The notes beneath the pieces are model-generated. The model worked only from the letters and a program-made list of their open reading frames with translations, was not told the DNA's origin and made no database searches. This document shows positions 36,701-46,200 of a stretch of 64,000 nt of DNA, one piece after another (the stretch's first letter is position 1; each line of letters opens with the position of its first letter). The stretch comes from Agelaius tricolor (lineage: Eukaryota; Chordata; Aves; Passeriformes; Icteridae): the NCBI GenBank assembly GCA_023055355.1, contig JALJCS010000020.1:6989001-7053000 (forward strand). Direction: 5' to 3'. The position numbers were made by a program, and so were the translations under genes.

Positions 36701-38190
36701 CTGCAGTGTCACTGGCAAGTTCTTCTGAGCCAAGTGTTACAGGAAAACATGGAGAGACCAAGTTAAGGACAGACCACAGAATATTGTTAGAAAAGGAGAG
36801 AGTGTCCAGAGAATCTGGAATTCAGACTAGGGAGCCACAGCAACGTCAAGAACTTTCTTCCCAGAAGTTTCTTTCGAAGACTTCACCCACAAATGACAAT
36901 TTAAAGTTATTCCTTCTTGGGTAAGAATTGCCTTTTTAAACTCTTACTTGCACAGACAATCTCATTGCTAATATAAAACTAAGTGTTTTGGAATTGGGGT
37001 GTTTCATTGCCTGAACAAATACGTGGTTCTCTTTTCATCTAGTTCTGTTTCCATTCTAGGGAGCAGCCCTCGAAGCTGGATGGTGATGTCTTAGCAGCTA
37101 TAGAAGGAGCAGAAATTGATCCCCAGAAATTCCCAATGATTTACAAGTGGAAACACGCAGTGCAATCCTACTCCTCATCTGACAGGCAAAGGTATTGCTG
37201 CAAACTCAGTCACAGGAGCTGAAGTACAGTTTTAGCAGATCAGCTTGAATAGAAAATTTCAGGCCTTGTTGCCCCCAAACCCATATTTTAAATTCAGCAG
37301 AATTAACTGTGTTCTGAAGTGAATCACCAAAGCCTTTTTTGACTGGTGTCTATTGATAAGGAGTTTCCTGGTGCTGCAGTCATGTTCTTTCCATTCTACT
37401 GCTGTCCCAGGTAACTTGACCATGTCTCCACAGACAAATCAGATGTGACTCCTTTACACTCAGCCAGTGTCTCACTTTGCTGATTTGGTACTTGGATCCT
37501 TCACTGGACTCAGTGATAGTTGTGCTGTTGGTTTGTGATTCATCCCTGTTGTTGATGCAGTGCAGGAATGTTGTGTTTGTTGCCTTGTGGTACTTAGATT
37601 GTGCTGAGGGATATTAAGGTGAATTTATTATCTTTATGCATCTTATTAAGTGTTTTTATTTTTACTCTTTATTACCCCAGTCCAAAATAACTATTCATGT
37701 GTCATCATGGCCATTTTGAAAGAAATTATGTCTTACTGATTTGGGCAACACAATCTATATAGAATCTAGAACATATAGAATATTGGGCAACAATCTAGAT
37801 AGAATATTTTGTGCTCTTCCTGTTCCTTCTCTTCTTCCAGACTTGCCTCTCACCAGACAGGATTTTTCTCAGCAGGTGCATTGGTTCTGAGATGGAAAGT
37901 CATTCTGAGTTAAAGTGCTGATCTCATTATTGCAGTTTCCTTTAAAACATGTATGACTTCTGGTTTCTTTCAGTTGGCCAAGTCCAGCGTTGAAGGCAAG
38001 ATTCCAGTCCCAGTCCATGGCTGCTGGTCTTCCAAATGCTTCAGTGTATCCTAGTTCAGGAAGAAACAGTCCCATCCCAGGAAGCCCGGGGAAACACCAC
38101 GGCACCTCCTTCCCTCCGGAGCCGGGCAGCCCCGGGCGCTACAGCCCCGCCTGCATCCTGCGCTACTTCGCAGAGCCTCCTGCCCACTAG
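24206..38190 (+). CDS. ANKLE2: ANKLE2 (ankyrin repeat and LEM domain-containing protein 2, LEM4), 13 coding exons
   Basis: ER/inner-nuclear-membrane LEM protein. In the family it promotes dephosphorylation of BAF (BANF1) at mitotic exit by engaging PP2A and restraining VRK1, and so aids nuclear-envelope reassembly. Exons: 24206-24470, 27887-28318, 29272-29463, 30279-30472, 31296-31484, 31775-31897, 32246-32312, 32935-33116, 34479-34585, 35436-35629, 36239-36920, 37060-37191, 37974-38190; 2976 nt, 991 aa (human 938). Order: one membrane segment at about 24-43, LEM domain about 93-138, a viroplasmin/RNase H1-N-like segment about 215-275, ankyrin repeats about 366-460, then a conserved region ([31 protein letters not shown]) and a low-complexity tail. 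The ATG has G at -3 and G at +4. All splice sites are GT-AG. Identity is very secure. Confidence 0.96.
24471..27886 (+). other. ANKLE2: ANKLE2 intron 1
   Basis: 3.4-kb intron. The first 300 bases belong to the CpG island and carry a CTG repeat. The rest is ordinary AT-rich sequence. A 131-codon open frame at 27080-27472 begins with GTG and matches nothing I know. Confidence 0.8.
24687..24740 (+). repeat. CTG trinucleotide repeat, (CTG)9 plus interrupted tail
   Basis: Nine perfect CTG units at 24687-24713, then a mixture of cttttg and ctg units to about 24740. It lies in ANKLE2 intron 1, on the transcribed-sense strand as CUG. Confidence 0.95.
27887..28318 (+). CDS. ANKLE2: ANKLE2 coding exon 2, LEM domain (aa 89-232)
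   Basis: Acceptor cctgtag, donor aatg|gtaaat. Encodes the LEM domain ([18 protein letters not shown], then [13 protein letters not shown]) and [16 protein letters not shown]. The second half begins the viroplasmin-like segment ([11 protein letters not shown]). Confidence 0.96.
29272..29463 (+). CDS. ANKLE2: ANKLE2 coding exon 3 (aa 233-296)
   Basis: Acceptor gttgcag, donor agag|gtaagt. Encodes [20 protein letters not shown] followed by [19 protein letters not shown], conserved in the family. Confidence 0.95.
30279..30472 (+). CDS. ANKLE2: ANKLE2 coding exon 4 (aa 297-361)
   Basis: Acceptor ggtag, donor cag|gtgaaa. Encodes [20 protein letters not shown] and [20 protein letters not shown]. 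The frame stays open about 110 codons into intron 4. Confidence 0.95.
31296..31484 (+). CDS. ANKLE2: ANKLE2 coding exon 5, first ankyrin repeat (aa 362-424)
   Basis: Acceptor ttccag, donor atg|gtaaga. Encodes [20 protein letters not shown] (ankyrin helix pair) and [16 protein letters not shown]. Confidence 0.95.
31508..31535 (+). repeat. (ATT)n microsatellite
   Basis: Run of TTA/TCA trinucleotides at the start of ANKLE2 intron 5. Confidence 0.85.
31775..31897 (+). CDS. ANKLE2: ANKLE2 coding exon 6, second ankyrin repeat (aa 425-465)
   Basis: Acceptor ctgcag, donor gaa|gtaagt. Encodes [19 protein letters not shown], a canonical ankyrin motif. Trp-Phe replaces the Gly-Tyr that precedes it in human. 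Confidence 0.95.
32246..32312 (+). CDS. ANKLE2: ANKLE2 coding exon 7 (aa 466-487)
   Basis: Acceptor aacag, donor aaag|gtctgt. Small exon coding [20 protein letters not shown]. Confidence 0.93.
32935..33116 (+). CDS. ANKLE2: ANKLE2 coding exon 8 (aa 488-548)
   Basis: Acceptor ttttag, donor aag|gtaagg. Encodes [19 protein letters not shown] and [17 protein letters not shown]. Confidence 0.94.
33117..34478 (+). other. ANKLE2: ANKLE2 intron 8
   Basis: 1.4-kb intron with no gene or repeat that I can recognise. Confidence 0.7.
34479..34585 (+). CDS. ANKLE2: ANKLE2 coding exon 9 (aa 549-583)
   Basis: Acceptor taaag, donor aag|gtatct. Encodes [20 protein letters not shown]. Confidence 0.94.
35436..35629 (+). 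CDS. ANKLE2: ANKLE2 coding exon 10 (aa 584-648)
   Basis: Acceptor ttgcag, donor ctg|gtaaga. Encodes [20 protein letters not shown], the best-conserved block of the C-terminal half. Confidence 0.95.
36239..36920 (+). CDS. ANKLE2: ANKLE2 coding exon 11, large tail exon (aa 649-875)
   Basis: Acceptor ttcacag, donor ttgg|gtaaga. Encodes the acidic [20 protein letters not shown] and then a long serine-rich disordered stretch that is poorly conserved, typical of this part of ANKLE2. Confidence 0.94.
37060..37191 (+). CDS. ANKLE2: ANKLE2 coding exon 12 (aa 876-919)
   Basis: Acceptor ttctag, donor aaag|gtattg. Encodes [20 protein letters not shown] and the [16 protein letters not shown] motif. Confidence 0.94.
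37741..37811 (+). repeat. Short tandem duplication, period 42 bp
   Basis: 'ttgggcaaca..caatctatatagaat' at 37741 recurs, slightly diverged, from 37783. It lies in ANKLE2 intron 12. Confidence 0.75.
37974..38190 (+). CDS. ANKLE2: ANKLE2 coding exon 13 and stop (aa 920-991)
   Basis: Acceptor tttcag. Encodes [14 protein letters not shown] and [10 protein letters not shown] as in mammals, then a different short end ([11 protein letters not shown]). TAG at 38188-38190. Confidence 0.94.
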
Positions 38191-39925
38191 AGTGCAGCTC
38201 CTCGTCCTGGGACTTCGCTTCTGTTCTCGTTGTTAGAGTGGAGGAAAAACTACAATGTTACTAAGGTGACAGGAGGTTTGTACTCAGCTATTTATTTTTC
38301 CTCAATTGAGGACAACTGTATGTTTAAACAATGGAGTATATGTCTTAATGCCACACACGAGGTAGATTATTACTGGTGATAAGCAAGAAGTTTGTGAGTG
38401 CAGTTGTCCAGTAGCTGAATTAACCCTTGTTGCCAGTACCACAGTGGGCTGAACTGTCCTTAGCAATGGTGGTAATTGCTATCACTGCTTATCCTCATTG
38501 TAATGAACACACAGCCCTCAACTGCCTTTCTTGACCTTGGATAGTCGAGGAAATGCATCATCAGCAAATAGAATGTGGGAGAGGAGACTGATGGCAGAAA
38601 CGTTCTGCTTGCAGGGGGAAAAGCCTAAAACATGTCTGGGAATGCGAGGATAACTTTGCAGTGTGGAGCAGAGATGTGAACCCCTGTGCAGAAGCAGAGA
38701 GTGTCTCCAGCCAGCTGGGCTGGGCAGTTGATACCCACAGCCACCCTCACCTGTCTGTCCATGTGTGTGTGCACAGAGACCTTGGAGGCTCTGCTTGTTC
38801 TGAGGCTGTTACAGACACTGAGATCTACCCAGTGCTTTAGAAACAGGGCACTGTAGAAACTATTGGGATTCCTTTAGTGGTAGTGGAAGATTTAAGGAAA
38901 AGAAAAGCTTAAGAATTAGCTGGTTATTTTTTCCCCAGAGAAGCTATTAACACTAGCAGATTTGAATAGTTATTACACAAAAGCACATCAGCAATAATCT
39001 CAGCAAATTTACCAGCAAGATAACTTTATCTTAATGGTCTGGTTTGTAATATATTAGCATGGTAGCCAGTGGCCCAGGAGGTGGCTATTTCCCAGCTGTA
39101 AAGAGAGAGGACTAAGGACAAAATATTTTTATGAAATCTGAGCTTTTACTGTGGCTCTAGTGTTGATGTGGTAATGAGTTTTTGTTACAGCAGTCAATAA
39201 TTTTATTCTGCAGCCTTCTGTAAGAATGACTTGTTTTGACAGCGTGATGCTGAGAATAAGAAAGCTTTTCAAAACTCCAGAGAGTTTTCCATATCAAGCC
39301 TAGTGCTTGTAATGTTGCATGAAAGGCTTCCAGAAACAGCTCTCTAGGTTAAAAAAAAAAAAGAAAAAAAAAGGAAAAAAGACCTATCTACTGTTACAAG
39401 ATAAATCTGATCAGAAAATGAAGTTCTGCAGGACTGTGCTGGTGAGAAGGGGTAGATTAGGATGGGCTGGTGCCACACAGTCAGTGAGAGCTCAGAGCCA
39501 CCTGGCAGGGCTGGAAGAGAAGGGCACCAAGCTGAGCAAACACGGGTGGGAGGCAGGAGGGGCTGGCCCAGCCTCCCCCAGGGTCCCACCCAGCCCTCGG
39601 GGCCATTCCAGAGCCGGGCTCTCACACGGCAGTGACTGTTCTACACAAACTGTGCACCCTCACAGCTTCGTGATTGGTACAAACCTAAACACTGCACTTA
39701 ATGCTTTTGCAAGCTCAGTAGTGCCTTTTGTAATATATTTTTTTAATTAAATTTTTTGTTCTTTTGGAAGTTTTTTTTTAAAAAGTGGCATCCACTTACT
39801 ATGGGCAGATAAAATACAGTTTTTCTCTGGGCTTTCTGAACAGGATGTCTTTTAATGTCTCTAAGTTGGATTATTTGGTGCGATAGCTCTCCATGGGGGG
39901 AGAGACTCCTCTTTTAGAAATTATT

Positions 39926-39946
39926 AAAAAAAAAAAAAAAAAAAAA
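39926..39946 (+). repeat. A21 homopolymer in the ANKLE2 3' UTR
   Basis: Uninterrupted run of about 21 A preceded by 'ttatt'. Confidence 0.9.
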
Positions 39947-40985
39947 GGATTATTTTACTCTTTTGTTAAAATTGAACCTAGTTCTATGGAGCTGGACATT
40001 AGGAAGAGCTACTTTACATAAATGCCTCTCATTCAGTCATATTCCAGACAAGTACCAGGGGCCTGGGGGGTGTCATACTTTAGGAAACATGTTAAAAAAA
40101 CCCCAGAACCAAAACCATTGCCTTCTGCTAATAAGTATGTTAACTGACTTATTTCATAAGGGTTTCTTCTTGGGTTGTTTTTTTAATTTTTTATGTAGCA
40201 GGCTCCATGGTCTCAAAATATTTTAAATCCCACATACATAGAGTTTTACTCCAAAAGGGTTGAGATTGGCATTTTGGGGTTTTTTTTTTTTGCTGGGTGG
40301 TTGGGTTTTTTTCAATAATTTATTGTAAATTACATCTTTATCATTCTGGAGAAATTGATCAGCTGCTGTAATTGCCTAATACCATGTTAGAGCCAAACTG
40401 CTGGGGTCAGTTGCTGTGGGTGCAGCTGCTGTTCCCCACCCTGGTCCTTCACAGCTGTGGTACAGCAGCATTGCCCTTTTGCTAAGAGTTTGTCACTGAG
40501 CCAGGAGACTGATACTAACACTCTAGTTCCTTGTCCTTTTTATTATGCTTTGCTTTATTTTTTTAATATTTAAATGTATGTTACTGGTATGTACATGTAG
40601 CCAGACACCCCCCACACACCCACCACACCCTTGCCTTTCACTTTGTAATGTTGTTTTGGTTCAGTCAGGAGAGTATTTTTTTAACTGTGTTATATAATGT
40701 GCATTAGTCCAGTTGTACTTCACTTAAGAGGTCATTTTTCTAACAATGTTACTTCAGCTATGACAGAAATAGAAATTTATGCAGCAATTTGATCATTTGT
40801 GATTTTGTGAAGAAAGCCCTTCAACACTGAGCCTGTGGAGACACTTTAAATCAGAGTGATAGTGCTTGAATTGTGTTTTCTTGGCCAAAAGTTCACTTTT
40901 AAAGGTGCAAAATAGCTGTGTTTTTGTTGGTTGTTTTTTAATTAGCAAAGTGTCATGTTAAAAATACAGAAGTATCCCACTTTCT

Positions 40986-41001
40986 ATTAAAATCAAATAA
41001 A
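40986..41001 (+). terminator. ANKLE2: ANKLE2 poly(A) signals ATTAAA and AATAAA
   Basis: 'attaaaatcaaataaa' places two overlapping-strength hexamers 10 bp apart, followed by a GT-rich stretch (tgtgttgaatatgggatgtg). Confidence 0.6.
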
Positions 41002-41020
41002 TAGCTGAAATGAATAGCTG

Positions 41021-41665
41021 TGTTGAATATGGGATGTGGGGAGGAGGAGCTGGGCATGACAGGGCACCTCACTGGCTCGTCCAGGCCTTGCTTGTACAAG
41101 AGCTGCAGCCTTTGTGTGTGTGCACAGTGACAATGGACTACACCACCACAGACTTAAGGCTCCAGCAGTGTTGAAGAGACAGGAACTCAGCCTATGGCAA
41201 AAAAGACATAATTTTAAATTGCACACTTTCCACCCCACCTTAAGTGTCACCAAAACTATTGTTAATTTTTGTACCTGTGCAGAGAGGTGTTGTGTCCTCT
41301 GGTTGCCCACCAAGAGCTCATTCACTGACACAGGGGATGTGTGTGAGAGGGTACATGTGCACCCACACAACACTAAAAATCACAGAATTTTCATCTCACA
41401 GGGGCTGGTTCCTCGTGGTGGTGACAGAGTCCTGCAAATGGCTGTGCTTAGGCTACAGCAGTTCCCCTCTTGGGCAGCTCTGTGGCTGATGCCAATTAAC
41501 TGCTCTGGCTCCCAGCTCCAGTTCACATTTCAGGTGGCTGGTGAAAGAGCTGTTGCCCTGAGCAGTGTGGGACACACCAGGTCCTGCACCAGCAGGCCCT
41601 GCAGAGCTCCAGCCACACCTGTTAGAGCTGCCCAGGCAGCCATTCAGCTGAAGAGACGGGAAAGA
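41021..41665. other. Convergent intergenic gap ANKLE2/PGAM5
   Basis: About 650 bp between facing poly(A) signals. A 194-codon open frame (41114-41698, +) begins with GTG, runs into the PGAM5 UTR and has no recognisable domain; I treat it as chance. Confidence 0.55.
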
Positions 41666-43139
41666 CAGACAGACCAAGTATTTTATTCAAAACTTTAAAA
41701 AAGTTAATAGACAAAAACTGGTAAATTATTCTCATTGCATCAATGAGAGATACATCATGATGGTTTCCTCTTGCCCCCCACACCTTACACCACACAAGAA
41801 TCAGTTTGTTCCTACCCTGTTCCTTGAACTTATCCTGATGTAGCAGCAGTTCGGTATCAAGCCCTTAAATCCTCTTCTCCATAGGCTGTGTGCCCTGGTT
41901 ATGCTTCATAGAGCTCTGACAGGAGTAAGTTCAGCATCTCATCAACATCCTTATTGATCAGAGACTCTGTCAAACAAGTTAGTTATGTCTGCTGTCCTAC
42001 TATTAACTGAGCCAAGTTTCTACACGGGCTCAGGGTAGCCAGCAAGCTTCAGAATGCTTCTGAGCCCTCCCCTCCCACAGGCCCAGCAGCATCAGAGCTG
42101 TCTGAAGGGGGCCCTTGAAGCATTCTGCCCAATGCCTGTCCTATACACTGGCCCTAGACAAGCCACCCCATGGCCACCTGCTCACCATTCTGGCCACAGC
42201 AGTTTGCTGCAGCACCTCTGACCTGCAGCATCACTACCCTGAACTCAGTGGTGGTATTGCTCTACTCCAAAAGTAAGGTATCAACAAATACAAATCAATG
42301 GGAAAGAGCACTCAAAAATGTATCAGTAACTGAAAGCACTTTGAGAAGATTGCTGCTTTCCTTTCCTCCCATCTTACTGCTACAGTCTCATCCCTACAGC
42401 CTTCTCCAGACCATGTTTTGGTTAAAGGCTTTACAAGACTGAAAAATATTCTTTAAACATCTTAAAGGACATCCTGAGGATGGTGGAACACTTAATATAA
42501 GCAGCAGTTAGTTCTAGCACCACAGCTCTGAGGCAAATGTTTTTTTTACCCTCTTTCCTTCATGCTCATAACCTCCAGGCACAGTTTACATGGGTTTTTT
42601 GGGGGCAGAGGGGAACAATGACACAACATCAACATACACACTCAACAGCTTACAAAAACTGAAGCTTTATCCCTTTGTCCTTTGGAAAGCAGAATTCCCT
42701 GTTTGTCACTTCTGCAGGAGCTGGAACAAGCTGGCTCACCTTTTGTTTTAGCTGCAGTGTGATACAAGGCTGTTCACACCAATCACTTTCCTGCACAAGA
42801 AAAATACCCACAGGAGCAAGCTTTGGTTAGAGAAATTCACAGCGGGGTGAGGGAAAAGTCAGTGCTCTCACAACTGCTGAGCAGACATTCAACCTGTATT
42901 CCACAGCTCAGCTTTGAGTTTGGGGGAATACTTAAGGACTGGCCATGTTCAGGCTCACAAAGGTTTCTTCTTTTCTGGACTGAAAGGCAGGTATGAATAT
43001 GAAGGAGGAATGGGGCTAAAGGACATTTGAAGACAGCATCACACCCCAACGTAATAAAAACCTAGTGGTACTGTAGCAGAATGTGCTAGTGCAAAGAGAC
43101 CCAGAGGCAGCTCTGGACAGCCTGCGTCCGTTGGCGCGC
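41666..43139 (-). other. PGAM5: PGAM5 3' UTR (probable)
   Basis: Non-coding sequence downstream of the PGAM5 stop, ending at the AATAAA on the minus strand. No repeats were recognised. Confidence 0.55.
41682..41687 (-). terminator. PGAM5: PGAM5 poly(A) signal AATAAA
   Basis: TTTATT on the + strand is AATAAA for PGAM5. It would give a 3' UTR of about 1.45 kb. Confidence 0.55.
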
Positions 43140-43290
43140 TCAGGTGCGCGTGATCTTGTCCGGGGGCATGAAGCCCGTGTCACCCAGCGTTCGAAGGGCC
43201 ACTCTGCCGTTGGGACGGATCACCAGGTGAGTGATGCTGCCGTTGTTGAGAGACAGTCGCAGCCAACCTTCTGGGGGGAACTGCAGTGCT
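43140..43290 (-). CDS. PGAM5: PGAM5 coding exon 6 and stop (aa 262-311)
   Basis: Acceptor (minus strand) gtccccag. Encodes [20 protein letters not shown] and [23 protein letters not shown] at 43142-43140. Confidence 0.96.
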
Positions 43291-46200
43291 CTGGGGACAA
43301 AAACACACAGTTAGATTAACCCAGCCCTCACAGCATCACCTTCTATCCCAGACAGGGGGAGAAGGAGGGGGAAACTCAAAATTACTGGGCATTGTGCAGC
43401 TTGTGTACCAATGCCCCCAGTCAGCCTTGGAAAAAAGCTTTTTCTTGTGGAAATGCTGTAAAACCACAGCGTTGGTAACTGGAGCAGGGCCAAGAGTGCC
43501 CTTGGCTAAGCAGAGTCCAGCAGATGGGTGTGATTACTGCTGACAGGATTAGTTCAAGTGGACAGAAGGCAGCAGCTCCACACAATGAGGCTGCCAGGAG
43601 TGCTCTGAGCAGCCCCCTCACAGCCAGGGCAGGGGATGGCCCAGCGAGGCTGCAGCACCTCAACACCTGTGCAGGTGGGACAGAGCTGGCTCAGCACCCC
43701 AGGGCTGCCTGAGCAGAGCACCTGGATGTGGCAAACAGTGACTGACACACTCCATTTCAGCCACACCCCCACAGCAAAGGCAGTGACACAATATTCCCTC
43801 CAGTGGCCTGCATGTCCCTAGGGAACAAATTCACTGGAACTACTTTCAATGGGCTACATCATTCCCCAGGAAGGACAAGGACAATTGTGCCTTCCACAGA
43901 AACAGCATCACAGCTGGTCTGCAGCCATTCTGAATTTCCTAACTCAACAGCCTCAGGAGCTCCATCAATTGTATTAAACAGCTGGAAAAAATTCCATGTT
44001 GCATCAAACAGCTTTTGCCTCTGATACTGAGGAATAACTTTGTTTTGGCTCTTATGACAGTCTTGTAGAAAGCCCAAAAAATTAAATACCAGCTACAGCT
44101 AAGCTAGATTTGAAGGAAATAGTACAACTGAACACAATCCATGTAATATCAGATTGTCTGCAATCGAAGGCGCAGAAGAGACATTAAAATGAAGAGGAAG
44201 GCAACAGCAAAGAGAAAAGGTATGTAAGTATTTCAGATAAAGCCTTGGCAAGAACAACGAGGTATTTTTTTGCACAGGAAAGAATAGCCTGTTTACCTGA
44301 TCAATAATTTCAAGTATAGCAATTTTGAAAAGCTCTAAAACAGCCCACAGAGCAGACAGGCTAGCATTTACCTAGCTCAGCTAAATAAAGCTAACTGAAA
44401 CTGTTGTAGGTATTGATCAGATTAAAGTTTAATCACATCTGTCCTGCTCACGACAAATTATCTTACAGACAGTGCTTTGTTGATGGGGAAGAGGAATAAA
44501 ATAGATTCAGCTGACTGGATACTCAGAGACAGGCAAAGATCCAGGACTGTTTTCTCCTTTATGAACAGCCTTGATGTTATCGGAAAGATCCACTCTCCCT
44601 TTAATGCAATACTGGATGCTACTGCAAAGACACACTAATGCAACTTCAACATAACTCAAAAATATCCATTAGTAAAGAATTCCCAAAACTGAATCAATTT
44701 TTAATTATGTAAGATCAAACTCATGTCACCTCAAAGAGATGCATCCAATAATGCATCTATTTGTAATCTTTTCCAACAGGCACTACCCTCAGGTTTATGG
44801 AAGCAGAAGCACGTAGTAACTAAAGTAACTGTCCAGATGTACAAAAAAGGTTAAGTTTCACTTGACTTAGCCATTTTTGCTTTAGAATTAGAATGAAAGT
44901 GTTCTAATTATCAAATGTACCTTGATGAAGTTGCAGCAGCAGCTGCTCACAGTGCAGGCACTGATCTCCAACACTTCAAAGAAGTGAAATCAACCCATCT
45001 CCTCCCTCAGTGGTGGCCAGGGCAGCCCTGCAGGATGAGCCCTCCCTGGGGCAGCCCCCGGGAGCAGGGCAGGCAGCCGTACCTGCAGACGATGTAGCGG
45101 ATGACGTTGGCGTGGCACACGAAGATCTCGTAGCTGTCCTCCTCCTGCTTGGCGTCCGCTCGGTGGATGAAGTTCCGAAAGGCAGCCTCGATGCGGGCTC
45201 CATCTTCGTAATACTGCTGAGGGCACAGTTACACACAGCTCACAGCAGCACTGCTGCACCCCTCATCTCCTCAACAGCTCCTGCTCACTGGCTGCACCCC
45301 TAGGGATGAACTAATGCTCAAGGACTGCAGGTTATTTTAACTGCTCTGCACACTTACTGAGGAGGAGGAAAGAATACAATTATCTAAGGGCTGTGATAAC
45401 AAACATCAGCTCAAACACTGACAGTTATTGCTACTGTCTATACAGAGTATATTGAAAAAACCCCAAACCATAAATAAAAAAAAACTTTAAAGAAAAACTT
45501 ACCACAGCTTCTGGTTTCCAGTGGGAGACTGGAGGGTCTGGTTCTATAGGTGCTCCCTCTCTCAGCAGATCAGTACTGATTTTTTTGACTCCTGAAATAT
45601 TAGATGCACATTCAGAAACAAGTTGCTCACATGCCATTACAAACAGCCCCACAACTCTACAGTCAATATATTTTTCACAGTCTTTCTTTGAGGAAGACTT
45701 ACTCTCCAACATGAATCTTTCCAACAAAACTGTTTTGCCATCAGCAATACAATTTATTCCAACTGAACAGAACAGCCTGTCTGTTACACTTTGAAAACGT
45801 GTGTTTGTACTTTTAAAGATAAACTGGAAACAAGCAGACTTACAGCTGTAGGTTTCTTTATAAATACAGACATTCACACAGGGCTCGGAAATGGCTAAAT
45901 AACATCTCATCCTTAAAGACAAGCTTAGAATTCTACTGTAAGCAGTTTTAAGAATCAGAAGACAACGAAAAATTAAGCAAAGTCTTACCTGGGAGATGTT
46001 TGCTTATAATTTCAGTGGTTTCAGTTGCTCTAGTCATGGAAGAGTGGATAATCTGATCAAATTTTAATCCCAAGCTTGCCAGCCTGCGTCCAGTCAGTTC
46101 CGCCTGCTCTCGACCTTAAAAAGCACATTCATTACAGAAATTGGTGACATTCCCATTAGAGCCTCACACAAACTACCAAGAGAGCTGTCCAGCAGACATA

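Larger units (their letters stand above)
38191..41020 (+). other. ANKLE2: ANKLE2 3' UTR
   Basis: About 2.8 kb without coding potential. It includes A-rich runs at 39351-39380 and 39926-39946. It ends near paired signals ATTAAA (40986) and AATAAA (40996). Confidence 0.65.

Noticed and set aside
41114..41698. 194-codon open frame between ANKLE2 and PGAM5
   Set aside because: Begins with GTG in a GT run, lacks an early ATG, shows no domain and runs into the PGAM5 3' UTR.
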